Shown here piece by piece: positions 1 through 5,482 of a stretch of DNA of 5,482 bases. The stretch's first letter is position 1. Every line of letters starts with the position of its first letter. The notes below the pieces were generated by a model, which made no database searches, was not told the DNA's origin, and saw only the letters and a program-made list of their open reading frames with translations. The stretch is from Nitriliruptoraceae bacterium (lineage in GTDB: Bacteria; Actinomycetota; Nitriliruptoria; Nitriliruptorales; Nitriliruptoraceae): assembly GCA_007120485.1 (NCBI GenBank), contig SKNP01000352.1:1-5482 (forward strand), written 5' to 3'. The translations under genes and the position numbers were made by a program.

Positions 1-876
1 CCACGCGGTGCGCGACGGCAGCATGTCGTTGGGGGGATCGCGGTACAGCGAGCGCCGGAACTTCGTCGACTTGTTCAGCGGCGCGTTGGTGAGCATCGCC
101 TGGACCGTGGGCGTGAAGTGGTGGCCGAGCTTGGAGAGGAACGCGCCCCACCACACCGCGAACATCGCGATCTTGACCACGACGACCATGTCGACGAAGC
201 CGTCGGCGTAGCCGGTGAGGACGCCGAAGCCCAGCAGCGCCACCGAGTACTGCTCGGGCCGGGAGGCGAGGAAGGTGACCTTGTCGCGCAGCCCCATCAG
301 GATCTGCACCACGATGTAGGTGACGAAGGGCCACATCGGCAGCAGCCCCGGCTCGCTGTAGGCGGCGGCCGTCTGCTCCCCGGGGGCGATCAGTCCGAGC
401 GCGAGCACGATCAGCATCGCGAGGTAGAGCATCACGTCGATGGGCCGGCGCTCGTCGCCCTTGGTGAACGGCACCTTGTCCGGCCACGGGGGCAGCCGCA
501 GCGTCCCCGTTCGGACCCAGTACCGGTAGCCGGCCGTCATCGGTTCGAACTTGAACGCCAGCGGGCCCCACGACTCGTTGAAGCCGGTGGCGGACCACAG
601 CACCACCCAGAGCATGGCCTTCTGGAGGACGATCAGCTCCCCCCACCACGCACCGAGCTCCGTCAGGGGCAGCCCGGGAGTGGTCAGCCCGATGACGAGC
701 CAACCACCGACGAAGAAGAACAGCCCCTTGATGAGGTAGAGCGTGTGCATGATCTTCGGGGCGCCGAACCCGTAGTCGATCCAATGCTCTTGGAGGAGCT
801 TCATCCGTTCCATCGTCGGTATGGACTCGAACTCCGCCGGATCGACCGGTGGCAGATCTCCCTGTTTGAATCCCAC
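1..876 (-). CDS. DUF3556-type multi-pass membrane protein, N-terminal 292 residues (cut by window edge)
   Basis: The function is unknown; the family as I recall it is DUF3556, uncharacterised actinobacterial transmembrane proteins of roughly 580 residues, so about half is present. The reading frame stays open to base 1. It begins MGFKQGDLPPVDPAEF, followed by ERMKLLQEHW (23-32) and YGFGAPKIMH (35-44). Hydrophobic segments lie near residues 45-64, 80-99, 147-164, 178-196 and 209-247 (probably two helices). Between the second and third is a conserved-looking polar stretch, KFEPMTAGYRYW (109-120), then RLPPWPDKVPFTKGDERR (127-144), which is what suggests the family. The GTG at 876-874 is the start: an in-frame TAG lies just upstream (897-895), a GGAGG sits 9 bases before it, and the first residues fit the family. 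It is collinear with the acyl-CoA ligase 139 bp upstream, which hints at a role in lipid handling (inference). I see no signal peptide. Confidence 0.8.
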   Translation of the reverse strand, partial: MGFKQGDLPPVDPAEFESIPTMERMKLLQEHWIDYGFGAPKIMHTLYLIKGLFFFVGGWLVIGLTTPGLPLTELGAWWGELIVLQKAMLWVVLWSATGFNESWGPLAFKFEPMTAGYRYWVRTGTLRLPPWPDKVPFTKGDERRPIDVMLYLAMLIVLALGLIAPGEQTAAAYSEPGLLPMWPFVTYIVVQILMGLRDKVTFLASRPEQYSVALLGFGVLTGYADGFVDMVVVVKIAMFAVWWGAFLSKLGHHFTPTVQAMLTNAPLNKSTKFRRSLYRDPPNDMLPSRTAW

Positions 877-885
877 GAGCGGTTC

Positions 886-890
886 CCTCC
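886..890 (-). promoter_or_regulatory. Ribosome binding site for the DUF3556-type gene
   Basis: The minus strand reads GGAGG here, within GGGAGGGA, with 9 bases to the GTG at 876-874. With the in-frame TAG at 897-895, it fixes this GTG as the start rather than the internal ATGs at codons 22 and 25. Confidence 0.7.
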
Positions 891-929
891 CTGTCTAGGG
901 CCACGATCTCCCGAGCCCTTGCTGGCCGC

Positions 930-980
930 GACGCTCCCCGCGCCGCGTGGTGGTGCAGCCCCCAGCCCGCACCGAGCGTC
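930..980. repeat. Imperfect inverted repeat between the acyl-CoA ligase and DUF3556-type genes
   Basis: GACGCTC (930-936) pairs with GAGCGTC (974-980), and GGTGC (952-956) pairs with GCACC (969-973), giving a two-part stem with a 15-base bulge on one side. It lies within the 139-bp gap between the two genes. No T-run follows on the minus strand, so it is not a classical intrinsic terminator. It could attenuate or stabilise the transcript between the genes, or be a chance pairing in GC-rich DNA. I see nothing else in this gap except the ribosome binding site at its downstream end. Confidence 0.25.
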
Positions 981-1015
981 CTAGCTGGCCCCCTCTCCCA
1001 CCGCCATGCTCGCGG

Positions 1016-2497
1016 TCATGCGACGTCGGCTTCGAACGACCGGCGCAGGGCGGGCTTGTCGATCTTGCCGACCGGGTTCCTCGGCAGCGCCTCGAGGATC
1101 TCGACGTCGACGGGGACCTTCGCCCGAGTCAGGCTGGCCCGGCAGTGCGCCAGCACCTCGTCCTCGGTCAGAGGTTGGTCCGGGTAGTGGGTCACGAAGG
1201 CCACGGGCACCTCGCCCAGTTCATCGTGCGGCCGACCGACGACGGCGACCTCGAGCACGGCGTCGAGCTCCGAGATCGTCACCTCGATCTCCTTGGGGTA
1301 GAGGTTCTCGCCGCCCCGGATGATCATGTCCTTGATCCGGTCGACGATCGTGAGGTAGCCGTCCTCGTCGAGGCGGCCCACGTCGCCGGTGTGGAGCCAG
1401 CCATCCCGAACGGTCGCCGCGGTGGCCTCGGGCTGGTTCAGGTAGCCCCGCATCACCGTGGGGCCAGCGATCACCACCTCGCCGTCGTGGCCGACCGGCA
1501 CGTCCTCGCCATGACCGTCGACGACGCGTAGCTGCTGGCCCTCGATTGCCGGGCCGACGGTGCCGATCTTGCGTGTGCCGCGGACGGGGTTGCACGTCGA
1601 GGCACAGGTCGCCTCGGTCAGCCCGTAGCCCTCGACCATCACGAAGCCGAACCGCTCCTCGCATCGCCGCAGCAGTTCGAGAGTGATCGGTGCGGCACCA
1701 CAGACCGCGAACCGCAGGGAGCTGGTGTCCGGGATGATCTCCTCGGGGAGGGCAGCCAACCGCGCGTAGATCGTTGGGACCCCCGAGAAGTAGGTCGGCT
1801 GCTCACGGGCGAGCAGTTCGAGGAAGGGCTCGGGCGCGAACGAGCCCATCACGGTCGTGCGTGCCCCGGCACTGAACGGGGACACGACGCTGACCATGAT
1901 CGCGTTGACGTGGAACAGTGGCAGGATCAGCAGGCAGTGGTCCCGCTCGGTCAGCTCGAAGTGGCGCACCATCTGCGCAGCCATAGCGGAGACGTTGGCG
2001 TGGGTCAGCATCACCCCTTTGGGGCGGCCGGTGGAGCCGGACGTGTAGATCAGCAAGGCGACGGCCTCGCGCACCTCGTCGCCGGGCGGCGGGGGGAGCG
2101 CGTCGACGTCACGACGCTCGACCTCGAGGTCATCGACGGCGATGGTCGGCAGTCCGCCGTGCGGTGCTTCCGGTCCGAGGTTGACCAGCAGGCGGGCGCC
2201 GGAGTCGACCAGCTGATGCTCCGCCTCCCTCGAGGTGAAGGCGGGGTTGACCGGCGTCGCGGACGCACCCAGCCGCCAGGCCGCGAACAGCACCAGCACG
2301 AGCTCGAGTCGGTTGGGCAGCATGACCGCCACGACGTCACCGGCTCGGACACCCTCCGCGCGGATCTGGGCGGCGACGACGTCGACGCGCTGGCGGAACT
2401 GCCCGTAGGTCAGCGAGCTGCGGTCGTCAGCGAAACTCGGCCGCGGATCTCGCTCTCGTCCCCAGTTCCACGGCAGATAGGACAGCGGGTGGTGCAA
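1016..2497 (-). CDS. Acyl-CoA ligase (AMP-forming, FadD-like)
   Basis: This cytosolic enzyme of the adenylate-forming (ANL) superfamily should activate a carboxylic acid, probably a fatty acid, with ATP to an acyl-adenylate and transfer it to coenzyme A. All core motifs are present in its 493 residues: the P-loop YTSGSTGRPKG (151-161), LPLFHVNAI (192-200), SGVPTIYARL (238-247), GAAPI (267-271), GYGLTEAT (290-297), the TGD of the large domain (370-372), the hinge region DRIKDMIIRGGENLYP (386-401), and the C-terminal PRNPVGKIDK (472-481) with catalytic Lys478. The length suits short FadD-type ligases. The start is a TTG at 2497-2495. No other start exists between it and an in-frame TGA about 40 bases upstream, and a later start would remove conserved N-terminal residues. 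The chain length of the substrate cannot be read from sequence; a fatty acid, an aryl acid or a sterol side-chain acid are all possible. The gene precedes the DUF3556-type gene on the same strand and ends with TGA. Confidence 0.93.
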   Translation of the reverse strand: MHHPLSYLPWNWGRERDPRPSFADDRSSLTYGQFRQRVDVVAAQIRAEGVRAGDVVAVMLPNRLELVLVLFAAWRLGASATPVNPAFTSREAEHQLVDSGARLLVNLGPEAPHGGLPTIAVDDLEVERRDVDALPPPPGDEVREAVALLIYTSGSTGRPKGVMLTHANVSAMAAQMVRHFELTERDHCLLILPLFHVNAIMVSVVSPFSAGARTTVMGSFAPEPFLELLAREQPTYFSGVPTIYARLAALPEEIIPDTSSLRFAVCGAAPITLELLRRCEERFGFVMVEGYGLTEATCASTCNPVRGTRKIGTVGPAIEGQQLRVVDGHGEDVPVGHDGEVVIAGPTVMRGYLNQPEATAATVRDGWLHTGDVGRLDEDGYLTIVDRIKDMIIRGGENLYPKEIEVTISELDAVLEVAVVGRPHDELGEVPVAFVTHYPDQPLTEDEVLAHCRASLTRAKVPVDVEILEALPRNPVGKIDKPALRRSFEADVA

Positions 2498-2504
2498 CGC
2501 GCCT

Positions 2505-2509
2505 CTCCC
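2505..2509 (-). promoter_or_regulatory. Ribosome binding site supporting the TTG start of the acyl-CoA ligase
   Basis: The minus strand reads GGGAG (part of GGGAGAGG), 7 bases before the TTG at 2497-2495. A stronger-looking GGAGGAGG lies at about 2544-2551, but it is too far away and is followed in frame by a stop, so it does not serve this start. Confidence 0.55.
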
Positions 2510-2587
2510 AGTCGCGAGATGCGCGGACCCTAGAGGTCACCTCCTCCGTCGACTCGTGCATGCCACCCAGCACCGTCTAGTCCGGTC

Positions 2588-2600
2588 GTGCAGTCTGCAC
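2588..2600. promoter_or_regulatory. Palindrome upstream of the acyl-CoA ligase, possible operator
   Basis: GTGCAG-T-CTGCAC is a perfect inverted repeat with 6-base arms and a 1-base centre. It lies about 90 bases upstream of the ligase start, in the 172-bp gap after the methyltransferase stop. This position and symmetry would suit a dimeric repressor such as a TetR- or GntR-type regulator, but no regulator gene is visible in the window and there is no second copy. A palindrome this short can occur by chance. I could not assign a convincing promoter in the gap. Confidence 0.3.
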
Positions 2601-2669
2601 AGGTGGGGGTGCTGACTCTCTCGCCACCCGGCGCCGAGGCCGTGCTCGTGCTCGTCCGTCGGTCGCCCC

Positions 2670-3581
2670 TTAGGCGGCGTCGAGCACGACGCAGGTCAGC
2701 TCGTGCTTGTTCTGCGAGAGGTGGAACAGCTGCGCGCCGGGAAGGTCGGCGAACCGTGCGGCCACGTCATGATCGGTCACGCCCTGGAACTTGACCGTGC
2801 AGACGAGGTTGCGGACCCGCCCGGAGTTCAGCCACCGCGTCACCAGCTCCAGCAGTCGGTGCGGGTAGGCGATGATGTCACTGCACCACCAGTCGACCGG
2901 GCCGACGTCGGCCGGATCCAGGCCGAACGCGGAGCCTCGCTGCCAGGTCACGTTCGGGAGGTCAGCCACCTCCGGAGCGAGCGGTGCGCGGTCGACGGCG
3001 GTGACCTCGGCGCCTGAACGGGCCAGCAGCCAGGTCCAGCCGCCGGGTGCCGCCCCCAGATCGAGGCAGCGCTCCCCCGGTCCCGGTTGGCGGCGCAGCC
3101 GCGCGAACGTCTCCCACAGCTTCAGGTACGCGCGGCTCGGCGGCCCGTCCCGATCCTCGACGAACCCCGGCACGCCGTTCGGGAAGGGGTTCGAACAATC
3201 CCGAGCGGCCAGCACGAGTTCGCGCTCCAGCAACGTCCAGGACCCGAGCGGCGCGTGGGGCGCCACCTCGCCGAGTTCGAGGGGCCGTGCGGACACGTAG
3301 GGGAGCTTGTCGGCGATCAACTGCGCCCGCCCTCGGTGTTCGGGGGCGTACAAGGCCCAGTTGCGCTGTCGACGCCGCAGCGCCTTCGCGGCGTCCCCGA
3401 TCGAGGTCACCGCGATCCGCTCGGCGTCCCACCAGATGTTGGCGGCCCAGGCAGCGTGGACGGGTTGGCTCTCACTGATCCGGAGCCGACCCTGGTGGAG
3501 GTCCACGGTCACGCCGGCCCGAGCGAGTTCATCGTCGAGTTCGCGCTCGAACCCCTCGGCGGCCAGGTAGGCGGTCGTCAT
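2670..3581 (-). CDS. RlmM/FtsJ-like SAM-dependent rRNA 2'-O-ribose methyltransferase
   Basis: This is predicted to transfer a methyl group from S-adenosylmethionine to a ribose 2'-OH in RNA, most likely 23S rRNA. The 303 residues carry a Rossmann SAM-binding motif, DLGAAPGGW (174-182), with an acidic residue after strand 2 (Asp197 in TAVD). The full RrmJ-type catalytic set is present: Lys154 (AYLK), Asp235 (WWCSD), Lys264 (CTVK) and Glu294 (NKHE). From memory, E. coli RlmM (cytidine 2498 of 23S rRNA) aligns across the C-terminal domain, including DLGACPGGWT, and its N-terminal PGFEKE matches EGFERE here (9-14). The protein is about 60 residues shorter than E. coli RlmM, with most of the loss in the N-terminal THUMP-like part. 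I chose ATG 3581 because family-like sequence begins there. The frame stays open upstream, but that stretch is arginine-rich and unlike protein; ATG 3605 is the alternative. No strong Shine-Dalgarno is visible. The exact target nucleotide is unproven. Confidence 0.85.
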   Translation of the reverse strand: MTTAYLAAEGFERELDDELARAGVTVDLHQGRLRISESQPVHAAWAANIWWDAERIAVTSIGDAAKALRRRQRNWALYAPEHRGRAQLIADKLPYVSARPLELGEVAPHAPLGSWTLLERELVLAARDCSNPFPNGVPGFVEDRDGPPSRAYLKLWETFARLRRQPGPGERCLDLGAAPGGWTWLLARSGAEVTAVDRAPLAPEVADLPNVTWQRGSAFGLDPADVGPVDWWCSDIIAYPHRLLELVTRWLNSGRVRNLVCTVKFQGVTDHDVAARFADLPGAQLFHLSQNKHELTCVVLDAA

Positions 3582-3608
3582 CCCGACATCACCGACCTGA
3601 CCCATCCC

Positions 3609-3629
3609 CCGGCGAGGGATCCTCGCCGG
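3609..3629. repeat. Perfect 9-bp inverted repeat just upstream of the methyltransferase
   Basis: CCGGCGAGG (3609-3617) and CCTCGCCGG (3621-3629) are exact inverted complements around a 3-base centre. The repeat ends 27 bases upstream of the ATG at 3581 and 3 bases from the alternative ATG at 3605. In RNA it would form a very stable hairpin in the leader; in DNA it could be an operator. It would sequester the region before ATG 3605, which favours ATG 3581 as the start. There is no U-run, so it is not a standard terminator. Confidence 0.5.
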
Positions 3630-3736
3630 TCCAGACCACCTGCGACGACGATCACACAACCCTCCACGGTCGCGACACGACGACCCCAGTCGACCACATC
3701 CGTACGCGACCTGGCCCACCCTGGTCACGAGCTCGC

Positions 3737-3765
3737 GTCGGCCCCCCGAGTACCTGCGGGCCGAC
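3737..3765 (-). terminator. GC-rich hairpin after the three-gene run, candidate terminator
   Basis: GTCGGCCC (3737-3744) and GGGCCGAC (3758-3765) form a perfect 8-bp stem around a 13-base loop. It begins 20 bases past the stop codon of the 271-residue gene, a usual place for transcription to end. No T-run follows on the minus strand, so it would have to be of the U-poor type often proposed for high-GC actinobacteria. With the hairpin at 3609-3629, it is the only clear structure in the 204-bp gap before the methyltransferase. Confidence 0.4.
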
Positions 3766-3785
3766 ACCGGGATGCGCGGCTGCGC

Positions 3786-4601
3786 TCACCCGCGCTCGAT
3801 CCGTACGGCCGTCCGCAGCTGGCCGAGGGTCGCCGACGACATGGCGTCGCGGTCCAACGCGGCGCCCCAGGCACAGAGCAGGTCGAACAGGGTCGTCGCG
3901 GCGGACGCGGAGCAGACCTCCGGCCCGATGAGGCGGCGCAGCCGGCCAGGCGCCAGGCCGGCCAGATCCGAGAGGCGCCAGCCGTCAGCCGGTGATGCGG
4001 CGAACCGAGGCGCGGAGGTCCGCAACATCGCTGCCTGCACCCAGAAGTCGAGGAACCGGTGCGACCCCAGCCTCGACACCAGCGCCGCGATCCCCTCCTC
4101 GTCGAGCGCGAGTAGGTCGCCGATGGTCCCGATCCCCTCCTCGGCGAGCTGCGCGGTGCGGAACGTGTCGATCCCCTTCAGCGCGGAGGGATGACGGTCG
4201 GTCCAGAGCCCGACCGCGGTCGGCTGCCCAACGTCACCGTCGGGCAGCCCGGCGTCACCGATGGAGATCGCATCACCGTTGCCGAGGTCGAGCTCGATCT
4301 CCCAGTCCGCTCCGTCCCCCTCGGGCCGCAAGGTGATCGGGGACGGGCGCGGCAAGGCGACCGTCACGGGGGCACGGTCGTCGCCGTCGACATCGTCCAC
4401 ATCGAGTTGGTGCCCGTCCGCATCGTCCACATCGGCGTGACCCTCGGCACCCCCGTCGCGACGCCCGACGCGGACGACGGCACCGACCACCTCGATGCCG
4501 TCGGGGTCCTCGTCGCGACTGGCACGGATGCCGGTGCGGACCTCACCGATCAGCGAGGCGGTCAGCTCCGCGAGGTCGAGGGTCTCCGAGGTGGTGGTCA
4601 T
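3786..4601 (-). CDS. Unrecognised 271-residue protein with acidic linker and two helix-hairpin-helix-like repeats
   Basis: I do not recognise the family. An N-terminal amphipathic segment (about 10-28, ELTASLIGEVRTGIRAS) resembles the same region of the preceding gene product. Residues 50-76 are an Asp/Gly-rich, probably disordered linker containing a 10-residue duplication (DVDDADG at 57-63, DVDDVDG at 67-73). A short strand-rich part follows (78-115). The C-terminal half is helical with two similar units: IGDLLALDEEGIAALV (160-175) and LSDLAGLAPGRLRRLI (210-225), each followed by a hydrophobic helix (about 183-193 and 236-249). The pattern resembles helix-hairpin-helix or DUF4332-like repeats, which often bind nucleic acid or proteins, but this is only resemblance. 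There is no signal peptide or membrane segment, so it is likely cytosolic. Its ATG overlaps the upstream TGA by 4 bases (ATGA) and no Shine-Dalgarno is visible, so it is probably translationally coupled. Confidence 0.75.
   Translation of the reverse strand: MTTTSETLDLAELTASLIGEVRTGIRASRDEDPDGIEVVGAVVRVGRRDGGAEGHADVDDADGHQLDVDDVDGDDRAPVTVALPRPSPITLRPEGDGADWEIELDLGNGDAISIGDAGLPDGDVGQPTAVGLWTDRHPSALKGIDTFRTAQLAEEGIGTIGDLLALDEEGIAALVSRLGSHRFLDFWVQAAMLRTSAPRFAASPADGWRLSDLAGLAPGRLRRLIGPEVCSASAATTLFDLLCAWGAALDRDAMSSATLGQLRTAVRIERG
4391..4434. repeat. Two direct 14-bp repeats, 30-bp period, inside the 271-residue gene
   Basis: CATCGTCCACATCG occurs at 4391-4404 and again at 4421-4434, exactly 30 bases apart. 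The repeat keeps the reading frame and encodes the duplicated DVDDxDG units at residues 57-63 and 67-73. It is probably a small in-frame tandem duplication in a disordered acidic linker rather than a regulatory element. Confidence 0.6.
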
Positions 4602-5428
4602 GAGATCGTCTTGAAGGTGAGCTCCACCTCGCCGTAGACGTTCGCGCGGGCGGAGGTCTCCGGCTTGCGGTCGTCGGCGGTGTGGACACGCAGGCGAACG
4701 TCGCGCAGCGCCTGCGGGATGACGGTGGACTGACGCAGGCCGGCGAGCCGGCCGGCCATCAACACCTCGTTGCTCCGCAGCGGGCGCGCGGCGGTCGCTA
4801 GCTGCGGCGCGCCCGATCCGGAGGCGCTGGCGGGCTCGGTCCCGTCGTCGTGGTCATCGCCCTCCTCGGCGTCATCGACGGGGTCGGCGTCCAGGTCCGT
4901 CTCCTCTCGGTAGCGAAGCGCTTCGAAGGTGAGCTTGGCGCGGATCCGGCCCGCATCGACGACGACCCGCGGCAGGCCGCGCTCGACCAGCTGCCGCGTG
5001 ACCTCGTGCTCGTCCCGTGCGAGCTGGTGCCGTGCCGCGGCTCGCAGCTTGGCGACACCGGGGGCGAGGAGGCGGCCACGTCCCCGGTTGACGTCGCGGC
5101 CGGTCAGCGAGACCCCCAGGACCTCCTCGAAGGGTGGGTGTTCCAACCCCTCGTCGCTGGCCGGCTCGTACGGCGCCCCGCTGACCACGTCGTGGGGACG
5201 CTCGGGATCGCTCGACGGGAACCGGTCGGCCAGCCACGTGTCCACGTCCATCTCGCTGACATGCGTCGCTTGGAACTCCTCGAGCGTCAACGCCGCCGCC
5301 GCCGCGAGTTCGGCCAGCTGTTGCTCCTGGTCGTTCTGGGCGGCGACGATCGAGCGGACGACCTCCGACAGCAAGGAGGTGACGAACTCGGTGAACCCCA
5401 GGTCCACCGGCACCTGGATCTCGGCCAT
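4598..5428 (-). CDS. Unrecognised 276-residue protein with acidic linker and beta-strand tail
   Basis: I do not recognise the family with confidence. Residues 11-46 form a long amphipathic, alanine- and glutamine-rich helix (FVTSLLSEVVRSIVAA at 15-30, then QEQQLAELAAAAA at 34-46). A second helical region lies at about 115-150. A strand pair with the pattern LPRVVVDAGRIRAKLTFEA (152-170) follows, then an acidic linker (178-198) and a second strand-rich end (DVRLRVHT at 243-250, GEVELTFKT at 266-274). The N-terminal helix plus repeated beta-strands recalls DUF2589-type proteins as I remember them, but this is weak and needs an HMM search. There are no transmembrane segments, signal peptide or obvious catalytic motif, which suggests a cytosolic structural or scaffold role (inference). 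The ATG lies 6 bases after the upstream gene's TAG, with no clear Shine-Dalgarno, and the stop overlaps the next start as ATGA. Production in step with both neighbours is therefore likely. Confidence 0.72.
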   Translation of the reverse strand: MAEIQVPVDLGFTEFVTSLLSEVVRSIVAAQNDQEQQLAELAAAAALTLEEFQATHVSEMDVDTWLADRFPSSDPERPHDVVSGAPYEPASDEGLEHPPFEEVLGVSLTGRDVNRGRGRLLAPGVAKLRAAARHQLARDEHEVTRQLVERGLPRVVVDAGRIRAKLTFEALRYREETDLDADPVDDAEEGDDHDDGTEPASASGSGAPQLATAARPLRSNEVLMAGRLAGLRQSTVIPQALRDVRLRVHTADDRKPETSARANVYGEVELTFKTIS

Positions 5429-5434
5429 CGCCGC

Positions 5435-5482
5435 CTACTCGTTCAGCGGCAGGTAGTCGGTCTTGAAGTTGATCGTCACGCC
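5435..5482 (-). CDS. C-terminal end of an unidentified upstream gene (15 codons and stop)
   Basis: Read from the window edge, the minus strand gives GVTINFKTDYLPLNE followed by TAG, and the stop lies 6 bases before the next gene's ATG. The frame could in principle be chance over so short a stretch. However, the spacing is operon-like and GVTINFKT resembles the end of the next protein (GEVELTFKT), which supports a real gene of related type. No function can be given from 15 residues. Confidence 0.5.
   Translation of the reverse strand, partial: GVTINFKTDYLPLNE

Noticed and set aside
118..984. 288-codon open frame on the plus strand
   Set aside because: It is antisense to the DUF3556-type gene, runs past its start, and encodes a His/Arg/Pro/Glu-rich sequence with no domain pattern. 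It is a shadow typical of high-GC DNA.
2433..2561. Short minus-strand frame starting at ATG 2561, in another frame overlapping the ligase start
   Set aside because: It mostly overlaps the ligase N-terminus out of frame, has no convincing Shine-Dalgarno, and its sequence (MHESTEEV...) matches nothing recognisable.
3668..3711. GGTCGCG/CGCGACC inverted repeat in the gap upstream of the methyltransferase
   Set aside because: It has 7-base arms separated by 30 bases and several similar short GGTCG/CGACC pairings overlap it, so it is at chance level for this base composition.
3582..3767. N-terminal extension of the methyltransferase to an ATG at 3767
   Set aside because: The extra 62 residues are Arg/Gly/Cys-rich and unlike a protein domain, they cross the 3609-3629 inverted repeat, and the RlmM-like N-terminus begins at ATG 3581.
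3087..3995. 302-codon open frame on the plus strand spanning the gap between the methyltransferase and the 271-residue gene
   Set aside because: The protein is Pro/Arg/Gly-rich and low in complexity, lies antisense to two supported genes, and has no recognisable motif.
4391..4434. Asp-rich DVDDxDG repeats as calcium-binding EF-hand or dockerin loops
   Set aside because: The spacing does not give the D-x-D-x-D-G loop and there are no flanking helices, so a disordered acidic linker is simpler.

Overview
This window looks like chromosomal DNA from a high-GC actinobacterium. Third codon positions are almost always G or C, long spurious open frames run antisense to every gene, and starts include GTG and TTG. 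A DUF3556-type membrane protein beside a short acyl-CoA ligase also fits Actinobacteria (mycobacteria, Acidimicrobiia, Nitriliruptoria and relatives). I cannot place it more finely. I see no tRNA, rRNA, CRISPR array, insertion sequence or phage integrase.

All genes lie on the minus strand, so the transcriptional order runs from high to low coordinates. (1) At 5482-3786 there is a tight three-gene run: the last 15 codons of an unidentified gene, a 276-residue protein, and a 271-residue protein joined to it by an ATGA stop/start overlap. I recognise none of the three. The two complete proteins share an N-terminal helix pattern, both carry acidic linkers, and the first two end in similar short beta-strands. 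The third has two helix-hairpin-helix-like repeats. A GC-rich hairpin follows the run. (2) At 3581-2670 is a compact SAM-dependent methyltransferase resembling RlmM/FtsJ rRNA 2'-O-methyltransferases, with the complete K-D-K-E catalytic set. A perfect 9-bp inverted repeat lies just upstream of its start. (3) At 2497-1016 is a full-length acyl-CoA ligase of the adenylate-forming superfamily, beginning at TTG. (4) At 876-1 is the N-terminal half of a multi-pass membrane protein of the DUF3556 type, cut by the window edge.

The ligase and the DUF3556 protein are collinear and 139 bp apart, so they may form a lipid or acyl-metabolism unit. The methyltransferase looks like an independent housekeeping RNA-modification gene. 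The 3786-5482 run is the least explained part and the best candidate for an undescribed system: small proteins with a common N-terminal helix, acidic linkers and beta-strand tails, which could be parts of one assembly. That role is inference; nothing in the sequence names a function.
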